The translations under genes were made by a program, and so were the position numbers. The notes under the pieces are model-generated. The model was not told the DNA's origin, searched no databases, and saw nothing but the letters and a program-made list of their open reading frames with translations. From Lacibacter sp. H407 (lineage in GTDB: Bacteria > Bacteroidota > Bacteroidia > Chitinophagales > Chitinophagaceae), in the NCBI RefSeq assembly GCF_037892605.1, contig NZ_JBBKTU010000001.1, forward strand, positions 1,612,001 through 1,676,000: a DNA stretch of 64,000 nt, in the 5' to 3' direction. Each line of letters opens with the position of its first letter. Positions within the stretch are counted from its first letter, which is position 1. This document shows, one piece after another, positions 43,077 through 51,843 of this stretch.

Positions 43077-43106
43077 AGACCTTTTGTATCTACAAAGGGT
43101 CTTTTC
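43077..43106 (+). terminator. Rho-independent terminator after the SusC/SusD operon
   Basis: AGACCTTTTGT at 43077-43087 pairs with ACAAAGGGTCT at 43092-43102, with one G-T wobble and a 4-base loop, followed by TTTTC. It separates the SusC/SusD genes from the pentonate operon that begins at 43142. Confidence 0.75.
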
Positions 43107-43141
43107 GATACTGCATAATTACAGGGAATGAAAATATAAAT

Positions 43142-44722
43142 ATGATAAAAGAGAAACAGATCATCGGGTATCAATTTTCGGATGAAGGAAGTGAAACATT
43201 TTTTTCATACAATCCGGCAACGGCATTGAATAACGAATTTACTTTTTCGAAAGCTACATTTGCTGAAGTGGATATGGCAGTTGAAAAAGCTGCAGCAGCT
43301 TTCCAACAGTATTACAAGAAAAGCGGAGAAGAGAAAGCTGTTTTTTTGGAAACGATCGCAGCGGAAATTATGAATACCGGCGATGTGTTGCTAACAGTTT
43401 GCTGCAACGAAACCGGCTTGCCGCAAGCACGTATTGAAGGTGAAAGAGGACGAACAGTAAATCAACTGAGAATGTTTGCTGCATTGCTGCGGGAAGGTTC
43501 ATGGGTAGATGCACGGATTGAAACAGCAATTCCTGATCGTGTTCCGTTACCCAAACCTGATATTCGTTTTATGCATATCGCCATAGGACCAGTTGTGGTT
43601 TTTGGTGCAAGTAATTTTCCACTGGCATTTTCTGTTGCAGGCGGCGATACGGCATCTGCACTTGCAGCAGGCTGTCCGGTTATTGTAAAGGCACACAGTG
43701 CCCACCCTGCTACATCTTCAATTGTTGGTAAAGCCATACAAATTGCTGCACGTAAAACCAATATGCCCGATGGTGTTTTTTCGTTGTTGTTTGGCGATGG
43801 TACTACAACAGGTATACAGTTAGTAAAACATCCGCAGGTAAAAGCAGTTGGTTTTACAGGTTCCTTTAAAGCAGGCAAGGCATTATATGATGCTGCTGTA
43901 AGCAGGCCTGAACCAATACCCGTTTATGCAGAAATGGGAAGTAGTAATCCTGTGTTTATTTTACCGCAGGCAATGAAAGAAAGAGGTGCAGCAATTGCAG
44001 CTGGCTATTCAGGATCTGTAACAATGGGTGTTGGACAGTTTTGTACAAACCCGGGCATTTTATTTTATAAAGAGAATGAAGACGGATTTACAAGTGCATT
44101 GAAACAGGAGTTTGAAAAAACAAACGGAGGTGTAATGTTAGCAGCTTCTATTTTTCAGTCTTATACAAAAGCTGTAGCGCAACATGTTCATGTAAATGGT
44201 GTAGCACAACTGGCAGTGGGTAATGCTGCAAAAGAAAATAATATTGCAACACCGGTACTTTTCTCAACTAACAGTGAAACATTTATTAATAACCCTGAAT
44301 TAAGTGAAGAAATTTTTGGACCTGCAAGTATTGCTGTTACTACTGCAGGGAAAAAGGAAATGATCGAGATCGCTAAAAAACTTTCCGGTCATCTTACCGC
44401 TACTGTTCACGGAACAGAAGATGAATTAGCAGAGTACAAAGAATTGATCGATGTTCTCGAACAAAAAGTTGGTCGGCTTGTAATCAATGGTTTTCCTACC
44501 GGCGTAGAAGTTTGCAGTGCAATGGTGCATGGTGGACCATTCCCGTCAACTACCGATAGTAAGTCTACATCAGTTGGTACAGCAGCGATCTATCGATTCA
44601 CAAGACCGGTTTGTTATCAGAACATGCCCGACACATTATTGCCGCTTGAATTAAAAAGTAAAAACACGCTTGGTATTTGGAGGTTAATTAATGGAGAAAG
44701 GACGAATAAAGAATTAAATTAG
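43142..44722 (+). CDS. 2-oxoglutarate semialdehyde (2,5-dioxopentanoate) dehydrogenase
   Basis: 526 residues, cytoplasmic NAD(P)-dependent aldehyde dehydrogenase. The catalytic Cys is C301 (G-Q-F-C-T-N-P-G), the general base is E264 (A-E-M-G-S-S-N-P) and N158 helps the oxyanion. The long C-terminal tail and the E-M-G-S-S-N-P-V-F block match the 2-oxoglutarate semialdehyde dehydrogenase branch rather than ordinary aldehyde dehydrogenases. The reaction is the last step of the Weimberg pathway, giving 2-oxoglutarate. It opens an operon-like run with the dehydratase (40-base gap). Confidence 0.88.
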   Translation: MIKEKQIIGYQFSDEGSETFFSYNPATALNNEFTFSKATFAEVDMAVEKAAAAFQQYYKKSGEEKAVFLETIAAEIMNTGDVLLTVCCNETGLPQARIEGERGRTVNQLRMFAALLREGSWVDARIETAIPDRVPLPKPDIRFMHIAIGPVVVFGASNFPLAFSVAGGDTASALAAGCPVIVKAHSAHPATSSIVGKAIQIAARKTNMPDGVFSLLFGDGTTTGIQLVKHPQVKAVGFTGSFKAGKALYDAAVSRPEPIPVYAEMGSSNPVFILPQAMKERGAAIAAGYSGSVTMGVGQFCTNPGILFYKENEDGFTSALKQEFEKTNGGVMLAASIFQSYTKAVAQHVHVNGVAQLAVGNAAKENNIATPVLFSTNSETFINNPELSEEIFGPASIAVTTAGKKEMIEIAKKLSGHLTATVHGTEDELAEYKELIDVLEQKVGRLVINGFPTGVEVCSAMVHGGPFPSTTDSKSTSVGTAAIYRFTRPVCYQNMPDTLLPLELKSKNTLGIWRLINGERTNKELN

Positions 44723-44762
44723 CCGACAAAAGCCAACCAATGAAATTTATAAACAGAATAAG

Positions 44763-46481
44763 ATGAGTACACATTTAAGAAGCCACGATTGGTTTGGCAA
44801 AAAAAATAAAGACGGCATTATTTACCGGAGCTGGATGAAGAACCAGGGAATGCCTACGGATATGTTTGATGGCAGGCCGGTGATTGGCATTTGCAATACA
44901 TTCAGTGAGCTCACACCATGTAATGCACATTTTCGTGACCATGCAGAAGCAGTGAAACGTGGCGTGTTGGAAGCAGGTGGCTTTCCATTGGAATTTCCGA
45001 TCATGAGTTTGGGTGAAACTTTGTTGAAACCAACAGCAATGTTGTTTCGCAATTTAGCAAGCATGGATGCTGAAGAAAGTATTCGTGGTAATCCTATTGA
45101 TGGCGTTGTATTATTAACAGGTTGCGATAAAACTACTCCATCAACAGTAATGGGTGCAGCGAGTGTTGGTTTGCCAACCATTGTTGTTCCTGGCGGCCCC
45201 ATGTTGAATGGACGTTACAGAGGACAAACCATCGGCAGCGGTACACATGTGTGGAAGTTTGATGAAGACATGAAGACGGGCAAGATGAGCCAGGAAGAAG
45301 TTGAATATGCTGAGAGTTGTATGAGCAGAAGTATTGGACATTGTATGACGATGGGAACTGCAAGCACCATGGCAGTAATGGTTGAATCATTGGGATTAAC
45401 ATTGAGCGGGGCATCAGCCATACCTGCTGCAGACAGCAGAAAAAAAGTAATGGCGCAATTGAGTGGCCGACGTATCGTAGAAATGGTGAAAGAAAATTTA
45501 ACTATCGATAAAATATTAACAAGAGAAGCATTTGAGAATGCGATCAAAGTAAATGCTGCTGTTGGTGGTTCATCCAATTTCATTATTCATCTCACAGCTA
45601 TTGCAGGAAGAATTGGTGTTGATTTGAACTTAGAAGATTTTGACACACTCGGCAGTAAAATTCCTCTGTTGTTAAACCTGATGCCTTCAGGTAAATATCT
45701 GATGGAAGATTTTTATTATGCAGGCGGCTTACCAGTTATCCTGAATGAAATGCAAAAAGTGTTACATAAAAATGTGATCACGGTTACCGGAAAAAATCAT
45801 CACGATAACATTGCAGGTAATACAGAATGTTACAATGAAGATGTGATCGCTAAATATGAATCGCCTATAAAACCGGAAGCAGGTTGTGTAGTGGTAAAAG
45901 GAAATCTTGCAACAAACGGTGCGGTCATCAAACCATCAGCAGCTACACCCGCATTAATGAAACATACAGGCCGGGCGGTAGTGTTTGAAAGTATTGAAGA
46001 TTACAATGCACGCATCGATGATCCGGAACTTGATATAGACGAAACCTGCGTGATGGTGTTGAAATATGTTGGACCTGTTGGTTATCCCGGCATGCCTGAA
46101 GTTGGGAACATGGCGTTGCCGAAAAAAATATTGGAGAAAGGAATTAAAGACATGGTGCGCATCAGCGATGGACGTATGAGTGGCACAGCATACGGTACAG
46201 CTGTATTGCATGTATCACCTGAAAGTGCAATTGGTGGCGCATTGGCATTGGTGCACAATGGCGACATGATCGAACTGGATGTAGAAAAAAGATTATTGCA
46301 ATTGCATGTGAGTGATGAAGAATTAGCAAAACGTAAAGCAGTATGGCTCGCTCCGAAGCCCGCAGCCACCCGTGGTTATGTAAGCATGTATATTAAGCAT
46401 GTGATGGGCGCAGATAAAGGTGCTGATCTTGATTTCTTACAAGGAAGTTCGGGTAGTGAAGTAACGAGGGATTCACATTGA
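44763..46481 (+). CDS. IlvD/Edd-family pentonate (xylonate/arabinonate) dehydratase
   Basis: 572 residues. The three [2Fe-2S] cluster ligands are C53 (T-P-C-N), C121 (T-G-C-D-K) and C194 (G-H-C-M). The spacings of 68 and 73 residues equal those I recall for Rhizobium L-arabinonate and Caulobacter D-xylonate dehydratases. The P-G-G-P-M-L-N-G block fits the pentonate branch better than IlvD or Edd. The expected reaction is D-xylonate or L-arabinonate to 2-keto-3-deoxypentonate. The neighbouring genes supply the next two steps. Confidence 0.88.
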   Translation: MSTHLRSHDWFGKKNKDGIIYRSWMKNQGMPTDMFDGRPVIGICNTFSELTPCNAHFRDHAEAVKRGVLEAGGFPLEFPIMSLGETLLKPTAMLFRNLASMDAEESIRGNPIDGVVLLTGCDKTTPSTVMGAASVGLPTIVVPGGPMLNGRYRGQTIGSGTHVWKFDEDMKTGKMSQEEVEYAESCMSRSIGHCMTMGTASTMAVMVESLGLTLSGASAIPAADSRKKVMAQLSGRRIVEMVKENLTIDKILTREAFENAIKVNAAVGGSSNFIIHLTAIAGRIGVDLNLEDFDTLGSKIPLLLNLMPSGKYLMEDFYYAGGLPVILNEMQKVLHKNVITVTGKNHHDNIAGNTECYNEDVIAKYESPIKPEAGCVVVKGNLATNGAVIKPSAATPALMKHTGRAVVFESIEDYNARIDDPELDIDETCVMVLKYVGPVGYPGMPEVGNMALPKKILEKGIKDMVRISDGRMSGTAYGTAVLHVSPESAIGGALALVHNGDMIELDVEKRLLQLHVSDEELAKRKAVWLAPKPAATRGYVSMYIKHVMGADKGADLDFLQGSSGSEVTRDSH

Positions 46482-46535
46482 TGATAGAAACACGGATGAC
46501 GCTGATACAAAAGATAAAAAGGGTTAATTAAAAAT

Positions 46536-47555
46536 ATGAGGTTACATAAATCAACATTCACTATTGCAATAATTGTCATGCTTTCATGCAGTAATGAAGA
46601 GAAACAAACTATGAGTGAATATCAGACAACAGGAACAGTTGAACGAATCGATGCTGCATTAGATTCAATTGTTGAGACAGATGCAACGGCAGAGATCATC
46701 GCCGAAGGTTTTGAATGGAGCGAAGGAACCTTGTGGATCGAAAAAGAAAACATGCTGTTGTTCTCTGATGTTCCAACCAATACAGTTTACAAATGGACGG
46801 AAGCGAAGGGCAAAGAAGTCTATCTCACTCCTTCCGGTTATACCGATACTGTAAAGCGTGGAGGTGAAACAGGTAGCAATGGTTTGCTGCTGGATGCAAA
46901 TGGCAATCTGGTTTTATGTCAGCATGGAAACAGGCAGATGGCACGAATGGATGCGCCACTCAATCAACCCGCAGCGAAGTTTGTTACGCTTGCAGATAAA
47001 TATCAAGGCAAGCGTTTGAGCAGTCCGAATGATGCAGTGTACAACAGTGCAGGTGAATTGTTTTTTACTGATCCACCTTACGGTTTAGAGTCGCAAAGAG
47101 ATAATGATCCCAAAAAAGAAATTCCATTCAACGGAGTATACAAAGTAAAAACCAATGGTGAAGTGATCTTATTGGTTGATAGTATTCCCCGACCTAATGG
47201 TATTGCATTCCTCCCCGGTGAAAAGCAAATCATTGTCGCCAGCTCCGATTGGAAAAACCCAAACTGGTTTATCTATGATGTGGTTGGTGATTCGTTAACG
47301 AACGGACGACTTTTTTATAATGATATTGCTTCTGCAAAAGGACAACCCGGCTTACCTGATGGTTTAAAAGTTGACAGTAAAGGAAATGTATTTGCAACAG
47401 GACCCGGCGGTATCTGGATCTTCAACAAAGAAGGAAAAGTACTGGGCAAATTAAAACTGAAAAACCCCACATCGAACTGTGCACTGAGTGCTGATGAAAA
47501 AACTTTGTACATCAGTAACGATATGCAGGTATTACGTTTTAAAATGAGAAAATAA
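46536..47555 (+). CDS. SMP-30/gluconolactonase-family lipoprotein (aldonolactonase)
   Basis: 339 residues. The lipobox M-L-S-C18 makes it a lipoprotein, so it acts outside the cytoplasm. The propeller carries E63 (S-E-G-T-L-W), N165 (S-P-N-D) and the L-P-D-G-L-K-V-D block, the metal ligands of the family. It should hydrolyse xylono-, arabino- or gluconolactone to the acid before uptake, which fits a periplasmic dehydrogenase upstream and a GntP permease downstream. It resembles the C-terminal half of the fusion at 18686 but stands alone. Confidence 0.87.
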   Translation: MRLHKSTFTIAIIVMLSCSNEEKQTMSEYQTTGTVERIDAALDSIVETDATAEIIAEGFEWSEGTLWIEKENMLLFSDVPTNTVYKWTEAKGKEVYLTPSGYTDTVKRGGETGSNGLLLDANGNLVLCQHGNRQMARMDAPLNQPAAKFVTLADKYQGKRLSSPNDAVYNSAGELFFTDPPYGLESQRDNDPKKEIPFNGVYKVKTNGEVILLVDSIPRPNGIAFLPGEKQIIVASSDWKNPNWFIYDVVGDSLTNGRLFYNDIASAKGQPGLPDGLKVDSKGNVFATGPGGIWIFNKEGKVLGKLKLKNPTSNCALSADEKTLYISNDMQVLRFKMRK

Positions 47556-47568
47556 ATTATCAGCCATC

Positions 47569-48435
47569 GTGAAGAAATTTTTATTCCTCATTTTTCTAAC
47601 TACATCCGTTGCATGTGTAGCGCAGGATTCGCTTTATAAGCTGGGGCCGGATTCGCAACGAAAAGAGGGCGTACCAAAAGGAACCGTTACAAAACACGAA
47701 TGGCAAAGCAAGCTCTATAATAATTTCCGTGAGTACTATGTTTACATACCTGCACAATATGATGCATCGAAACCTGCAGCATTAATGGTTTTCCAGGATG
47801 GGCATAGTTATGTAAATGATTCAGGTGATTTTCGTGTTCCCATTGTGTATGATAATTTAATTCACGAAAAGAAATTACCTGTTACGATCTGCTTGTTTGT
47901 AAATCCGGGTCACAATACAAAGGACTATCCGCAAAACAGGTATGCGTCAAGAAACCGGGCTGATGAATATGATGTACTGGATGATCGTTATGCAATAATG
48001 CTGATGGATGAAATTATTCCTGAACTGAAAAAGAACTATAATATCAGCAACGATCCGAAGATGCATGGCATAGGTGGTTTATCAAGTGGAGCCATTTGTG
48101 CATTTACTGCTGCATGGGAACATCCTGAATACTTCAGCAAAGTGTTGAGTCATATAGGCAGCTATACAAATATCCGTGGAGGAAATAACTATCCATCGAT
48201 CATCCGCAAGCATAAAAAGAAAGACATCAGAATTTTTATGCAGGATGGCTCAAACGATCTGAACAATGAACATGGTAACTGGTGGCTTGCGAATTTGGAA
48301 ATGGAATCGGCCTTAAAATTCAAAGGCTATGAATTTAAATTTGAAAAAGGCACAGGCACACATAGCGGCAAACATGGAGGCAGTATATTGCCGGAATCAT
48401 TGATCTGGCTATGGAGCGATATCACAAATAAATAA
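47569..48435 (+). CDS. Secreted esterase-D/CE1-like esterase
   Basis: 288 residues. The start codon is GTG at 47569, giving a typical M-K-K signal peptide ending near C-V-A-Q; no ATG fits as well. The predicted triad is S172 (G-L-S-S-G-A), D230 (S-N-D) and H265 or H269 (T-H-S-G-K-H). Unlike the four CE1-like genes at 7911-13393 it has no full CBM48 module and the sequence is clearly diverged. It is cotranscribed with the lactonase (13 bases upstream) and the FAH-family gene (18 bases downstream). It could be a xylan esterase or act on esterified sugar acids. Confidence 0.82.
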   Translation: MKKFLFLIFLTTSVACVAQDSLYKLGPDSQRKEGVPKGTVTKHEWQSKLYNNFREYYVYIPAQYDASKPAALMVFQDGHSYVNDSGDFRVPIVYDNLIHEKKLPVTICLFVNPGHNTKDYPQNRYASRNRADEYDVLDDRYAIMLMDEIIPELKKNYNISNDPKMHGIGGLSSGAICAFTAAWEHPEYFSKVLSHIGSYTNIRGGNNYPSIIRKHKKKDIRIFMQDGSNDLNNEHGNWWLANLEMESALKFKGYEFKFEKGTGTHSGKHGGSILPESLIWLWSDITNK

Positions 48436-48453
48436 ACAGATAATCATACAAAC

Positions 48454-49284
48454 ATGAAATTATTTAAGACCAAAGCAGGAGTTGTTATTGAACAGGCCGA
48501 TCAGTTTTTTTTAGTTACAGATGAAAACTGGGATGAGTTTATTAACAATGATGATGTGTTTGAAAAAGCAAAAGCGCTTACTTCTAAATTGTCTGCATCC
48601 GATAAAACATTAATTAGTGAAGTGTTGCCACCTATGGGCAGCAACCAGGAGTTATGGGCTTGTGGTGTAACCTACTATCGAAGCATGGTGGGCAGGCAGG
48701 AAGAAAGCAAAGCAGCAGGTGGCGCCGATTTTTATAGTAAAGTATATGAAGCCGAACGACCTGAATGTTTTTTCAAAAGCTCGTTTCATCGTGTTGTAGG
48801 TCATAATGATTTTGTCCGCATCCGTAAAGACAGTACATGGGATGTACCGGAGCCTGAGCTAACATTAGTGGTGACATCATCCGGTAAGATCATTGGTTAT
48901 ACAGTGGGTAACGATATGAGCAGCCGCAGTATTGAAGGCGAAAATCCATTATACCTGCCACAAGCAAAAACATACGATGGTTGTGCAGCAGTAGGTCCAT
49001 GTGTTTATCTTACAAATGAACCGCTCAAGCCCGAAACATCCATTCATCTTTCGATTAAACGAAATGCGGCAGTAGTATTTGAAGGAACAATTGCTATCAG
49101 TCAAATGAAACGTACGCCACAGGAACTGGTTTCATTTATCTATCGTGAAAGCAGTTTTCCGCATGGTTGTTTGATCATGACAGGAACAGGAATCGTTCCG
49201 GGCAGCGATTTTACTTTGCAAAGTGGTGATGAAATCAGCATCAGCATTGATGGCATCGGCACATTGCAAAACACAGTAAAATAA
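48454..49284 (+). CDS. FAH-family 2-keto-3-deoxypentonate dehydratase (KdaD/XylX-like)
   Basis: 276 residues, cytoplasmic. The metal ligands are E133 and E135 (P-E-P-E-L) and D154 (G-N-D-M-S-S-R). The E-G-E-N-P-L-Y-L-P-Q-A-K block is characteristic of the 2-keto-3-deoxy-arabinonate/xylonate dehydratases rather than of fumarylacetoacetase. It would turn 2-keto-3-deoxypentonate into 2-oxoglutarate semialdehyde, joining the IlvD/Edd dehydratase to the aldehyde dehydrogenase in the same operon. Homology pipelines may call it fumarylacetoacetate hydrolase family protein. Confidence 0.87.
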   Translation: MKLFKTKAGVVIEQADQFFLVTDENWDEFINNDDVFEKAKALTSKLSASDKTLISEVLPPMGSNQELWACGVTYYRSMVGRQEESKAAGGADFYSKVYEAERPECFFKSSFHRVVGHNDFVRIRKDSTWDVPEPELTLVVTSSGKIIGYTVGNDMSSRSIEGENPLYLPQAKTYDGCAAVGPCVYLTNEPLKPETSIHLSIKRNAAVVFEGTIAISQMKRTPQELVSFIYRESSFPHGCLIMTGTGIVPGSDFTLQSGDEISISIDGIGTLQNTVK

Positions 49285-49330
49285 TGATTTCCTTTTTACA
49301 GGAATAACTGATCGTTCATTAAAACAGATT

Positions 49331-50500
49331 ATGTTCAAACAACTATTCTTTTTTTCAGTTACAGCAACAGCGCTGTTATTGGGTTGCAGTCAATCGAAAC
49401 GTGCAGGTAAAGGAGCTAATAATGGATTAGTTTTAAAAGACGTTTACAAAGATGCCTTTCTTATGGGCGTTGCTGTGAACGATCCAATCGTTTCAGGTTC
49501 AGCAAAAGCATCGCAGGATATTGTGGTGAAGCACTTCAATACAATTACGTTGGAGAACAGCATGAAAGCTGCATTGATCAATCCGCAGCCAAACGTTTTT
49601 AATTTTGGTCCGGCAGATGCATTTGTAGCTTTTGGTGAAAAACATAAAATGTTTATCATTGGTCACACGTTGGTTTGGCACAATCAAACCCCTGCCTGGT
49701 TCTTTACCAACGCAACCGGCAAACCAAATTCAAAAGCAGAACAGATCGAACAACTTCGTAATCATATCAAAACAGTTGCCGGACGGTACGCAGGTAAAGT
49801 ACATGCATGGGATGTGGTGAATGAAGTAATTGATAACGATGGCAGCTATCGCCCCACCACATGGGTGAATGCATTTGGCAATGGTGATACTTTGGTAAAG
49901 TATGCGTTTAAGTTTGCCAGCGAGTTTGCTCCCAATACAGAATTATATTACAACGATTTTAATGCATGGCGTCCTGCAAAAAGAGATGGCATCGTACGAC
50001 TTGTAAAAATGTTGCAGAAAGAAGGTATCCGTATAGATGGAGTGGGTATACAGGGTCATTGGGGATTGAACTATCCAAAAACTGAATACATTGAAGCAGC
50101 TATTGATGCATATGCAGCATGTGGTGTAAAAGTAATGATCACCGAGCTGGATGTAGATGTACTGCCATTAACAAAGGAAGGACAGATCATTGGGCAGGGA
50201 ATGAGTGATAAACAATTTCAACTCGAAGAATTTAAAACCTTCCTTGATCCGTACAGCAATGGACTGCCGGATAGTATTCAAAATTTATTGACCAAACGTT
50301 ATGAAGAACTATTCGCTATCTTTTACAAGCGAAAAGAAAAAATTGCAAGAGTTACTTTGTGGGGTGTGCAGGATGGAATGAATTGGAAAAATGATTATCC
50401 AATTCCGAACCGTACGAATTACCCGTTGCTATGGGATCGAAATCATCAGCCGAAACCTGCACTCAATGCGGTGTTGAATGTTCCGGCGAAGCTGAAATAA
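49331..50500 (+). CDS. GH10 family endo-xylanase lipoprotein
   Basis: 389 residues with lipobox L-L-G-C19, so likely attached to a membrane, possibly the cell surface. The GH10 barrel shows E165 (D-V-V-N-E, acid/base) and E272 (I-T-E-L-D, nucleophile), and the W-H-N-Q-T-P block. It is a single-domain enzyme without a binding module. It sits inside the pentonate operon, 27 bases upstream of the GntP permease gene, directly linking backbone cleavage to oxidative pentose use. Confidence 0.93.
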   Translation: MFKQLFFFSVTATALLLGCSQSKRAGKGANNGLVLKDVYKDAFLMGVAVNDPIVSGSAKASQDIVVKHFNTITLENSMKAALINPQPNVFNFGPADAFVAFGEKHKMFIIGHTLVWHNQTPAWFFTNATGKPNSKAEQIEQLRNHIKTVAGRYAGKVHAWDVVNEVIDNDGSYRPTTWVNAFGNGDTLVKYAFKFASEFAPNTELYYNDFNAWRPAKRDGIVRLVKMLQKEGIRIDGVGIQGHWGLNYPKTEYIEAAIDAYAACGVKVMITELDVDVLPLTKEGQIIGQGMSDKQFQLEEFKTFLDPYSNGLPDSIQNLLTKRYEELFAIFYKRKEKIARVTLWGVQDGMNWKNDYPIPNRTNYPLLWDRNHQPKPALNAVLNVPAKLK

Positions 50501-50527
50501 TAATACGGCGCACTCAACGAAATAATT

Positions 50528-51838
50528 ATGGAATTGCTTGTCATCTTTCTTGCCATTTGTTTGCAGATATTTTTGACTTATAAAAAAGTAAGTCCATTTT
50601 TATCATTGTTGCTGGTGGCCATTTTAGCCGGTCTTTTTCTGGGCATGGAACCAATGCAGGTAATTAAATCAGTTGAAAAAGGAGTTGGCAATACATTAGG
50701 AGGATTGGCGCTCATCATTTGTCTTGGCGCAATACTTGGGAAAGTACTGGAAGCAGGTGGAGCTGCAGAAAAAATTTCCACGACGCTGATCAATGGGTTT
50801 GGACAAAAAAATATTCAATGGGCTGTACTGCTGACTGGTTTTTTAATTGGCATTCCACTTTATTATAATGCAGGCTTTATCATATTAGTGCCGCTGGTTT
50901 TTTCCATTGCAAGCAAAGCAAAACTTCCATTGTTATACGTTGCTATTCCAATGGCTGCATCGTTATCTACCACACATTGTTTTCTTCCGCCGCATCCAAG
51001 TCCTGTTTTCCTGGTAAATGCATTTAATGCAGATATGGGCAAAACATTGATCTATGGTTTGATGATCACAATACCGGTTGTAATAGTGGCTGGTCCTTTT
51101 TTAGGCCGTGTACTGCAACGTATTGAAGTAAAAATTGCAGGAACATTTCTTTCTCCTCAACAAACTCCTGAACGGGAATTGCCGGCTGCATTTCCCAGTT
51201 TTTTAATTGGGTTACTTCCCGTGCTGTTAATTACACTGGCTGTAATTGCTGATAATTTTTTGCCCGATCAACTGTTGAAGAAAATAATTCTTTTCATTGG
51301 CGATACAACCATTGCATTATTGTTAACCGTTTTTATTGCGATCTGGTATTTTGGTATCAGGGCAGGTAAAACAATGGAAACAACTATGAAATGGCTGGCT
51401 GATGCCATTGCAGGTATTGCTCTTATCTTATTGATCATAACAGCAGGTGGTGTGTTCAAGCAAGTGTTGCAGGATAGCGGCACGGATAAATACATTGCTT
51501 CGTTCAGTGGTAAATGGCAAATGCCGCCACTGATTTTCGGATGGGTAGTTACAGCATTGTTACGTGTTGCCATTGGGTCTGCTACGGTTGCCGGTATTAC
51601 AGCTGCGGGTGTGGTTACACCGTTAGTAGCTTCAGGTGTTGTGTCGCCTGAGTTGATGGTGTTAGCTGTAGGAACGGGTAGTGTTTTTGGATCGCACATC
51701 AATGATTCCGGTTTCTGGATGTTCAAGGAGTTTTTTAATCTTACACTCAAGCAAACATTTTTATCGTGGACAGTGATGGAAACGCTTATTTCTGTTTTGG
51801 GGTTGATCGGTGTATTAATTCTTAACACGTTTATTTAG
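50528..51838 (+). CDS. GntP-family gluconate/aldonate permease
   Basis: 436 residues with about 12 hydrophobic segments and no signal peptide. Family blocks include G-I-P-L-Y-Y-N-A-G-F, H-C-F-L-P-P-H-P-S-P and G-S-H-I-N-D-S-G-F-W. GntP proteins import gluconate and related aldonates with protons. Between two xylanase genes and downstream of a pentonate dehydratase, the likely cargo is xylonate or arabinonate. Confidence 0.9.
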   Translation: MELLVIFLAICLQIFLTYKKVSPFLSLLLVAILAGLFLGMEPMQVIKSVEKGVGNTLGGLALIICLGAILGKVLEAGGAAEKISTTLINGFGQKNIQWAVLLTGFLIGIPLYYNAGFIILVPLVFSIASKAKLPLLYVAIPMAASLSTTHCFLPPHPSPVFLVNAFNADMGKTLIYGLMITIPVVIVAGPFLGRVLQRIEVKIAGTFLSPQQTPERELPAAFPSFLIGLLPVLLITLAVIADNFLPDQLLKKIILFIGDTTIALLLTVFIAIWYFGIRAGKTMETTMKWLADAIAGIALILLIITAGGVFKQVLQDSGTDKYIASFSGKWQMPPLIFGWVVTALLRVAIGSATVAGITAAGVVTPLVASGVVSPELMVLAVGTGSVFGSHINDSGFWMFKEFFNLTLKQTFLSWTVMETLISVLGLIGVLILNTFI

Positions 51839-51843
51839 TAAGT

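Noticed and set aside
51268-51828. Open frame of 186 codons on the minus strand
   Set aside because: It is antisense to the GntP permease gene, has no recognisable domain, and the plus-strand protein is a clear family member.
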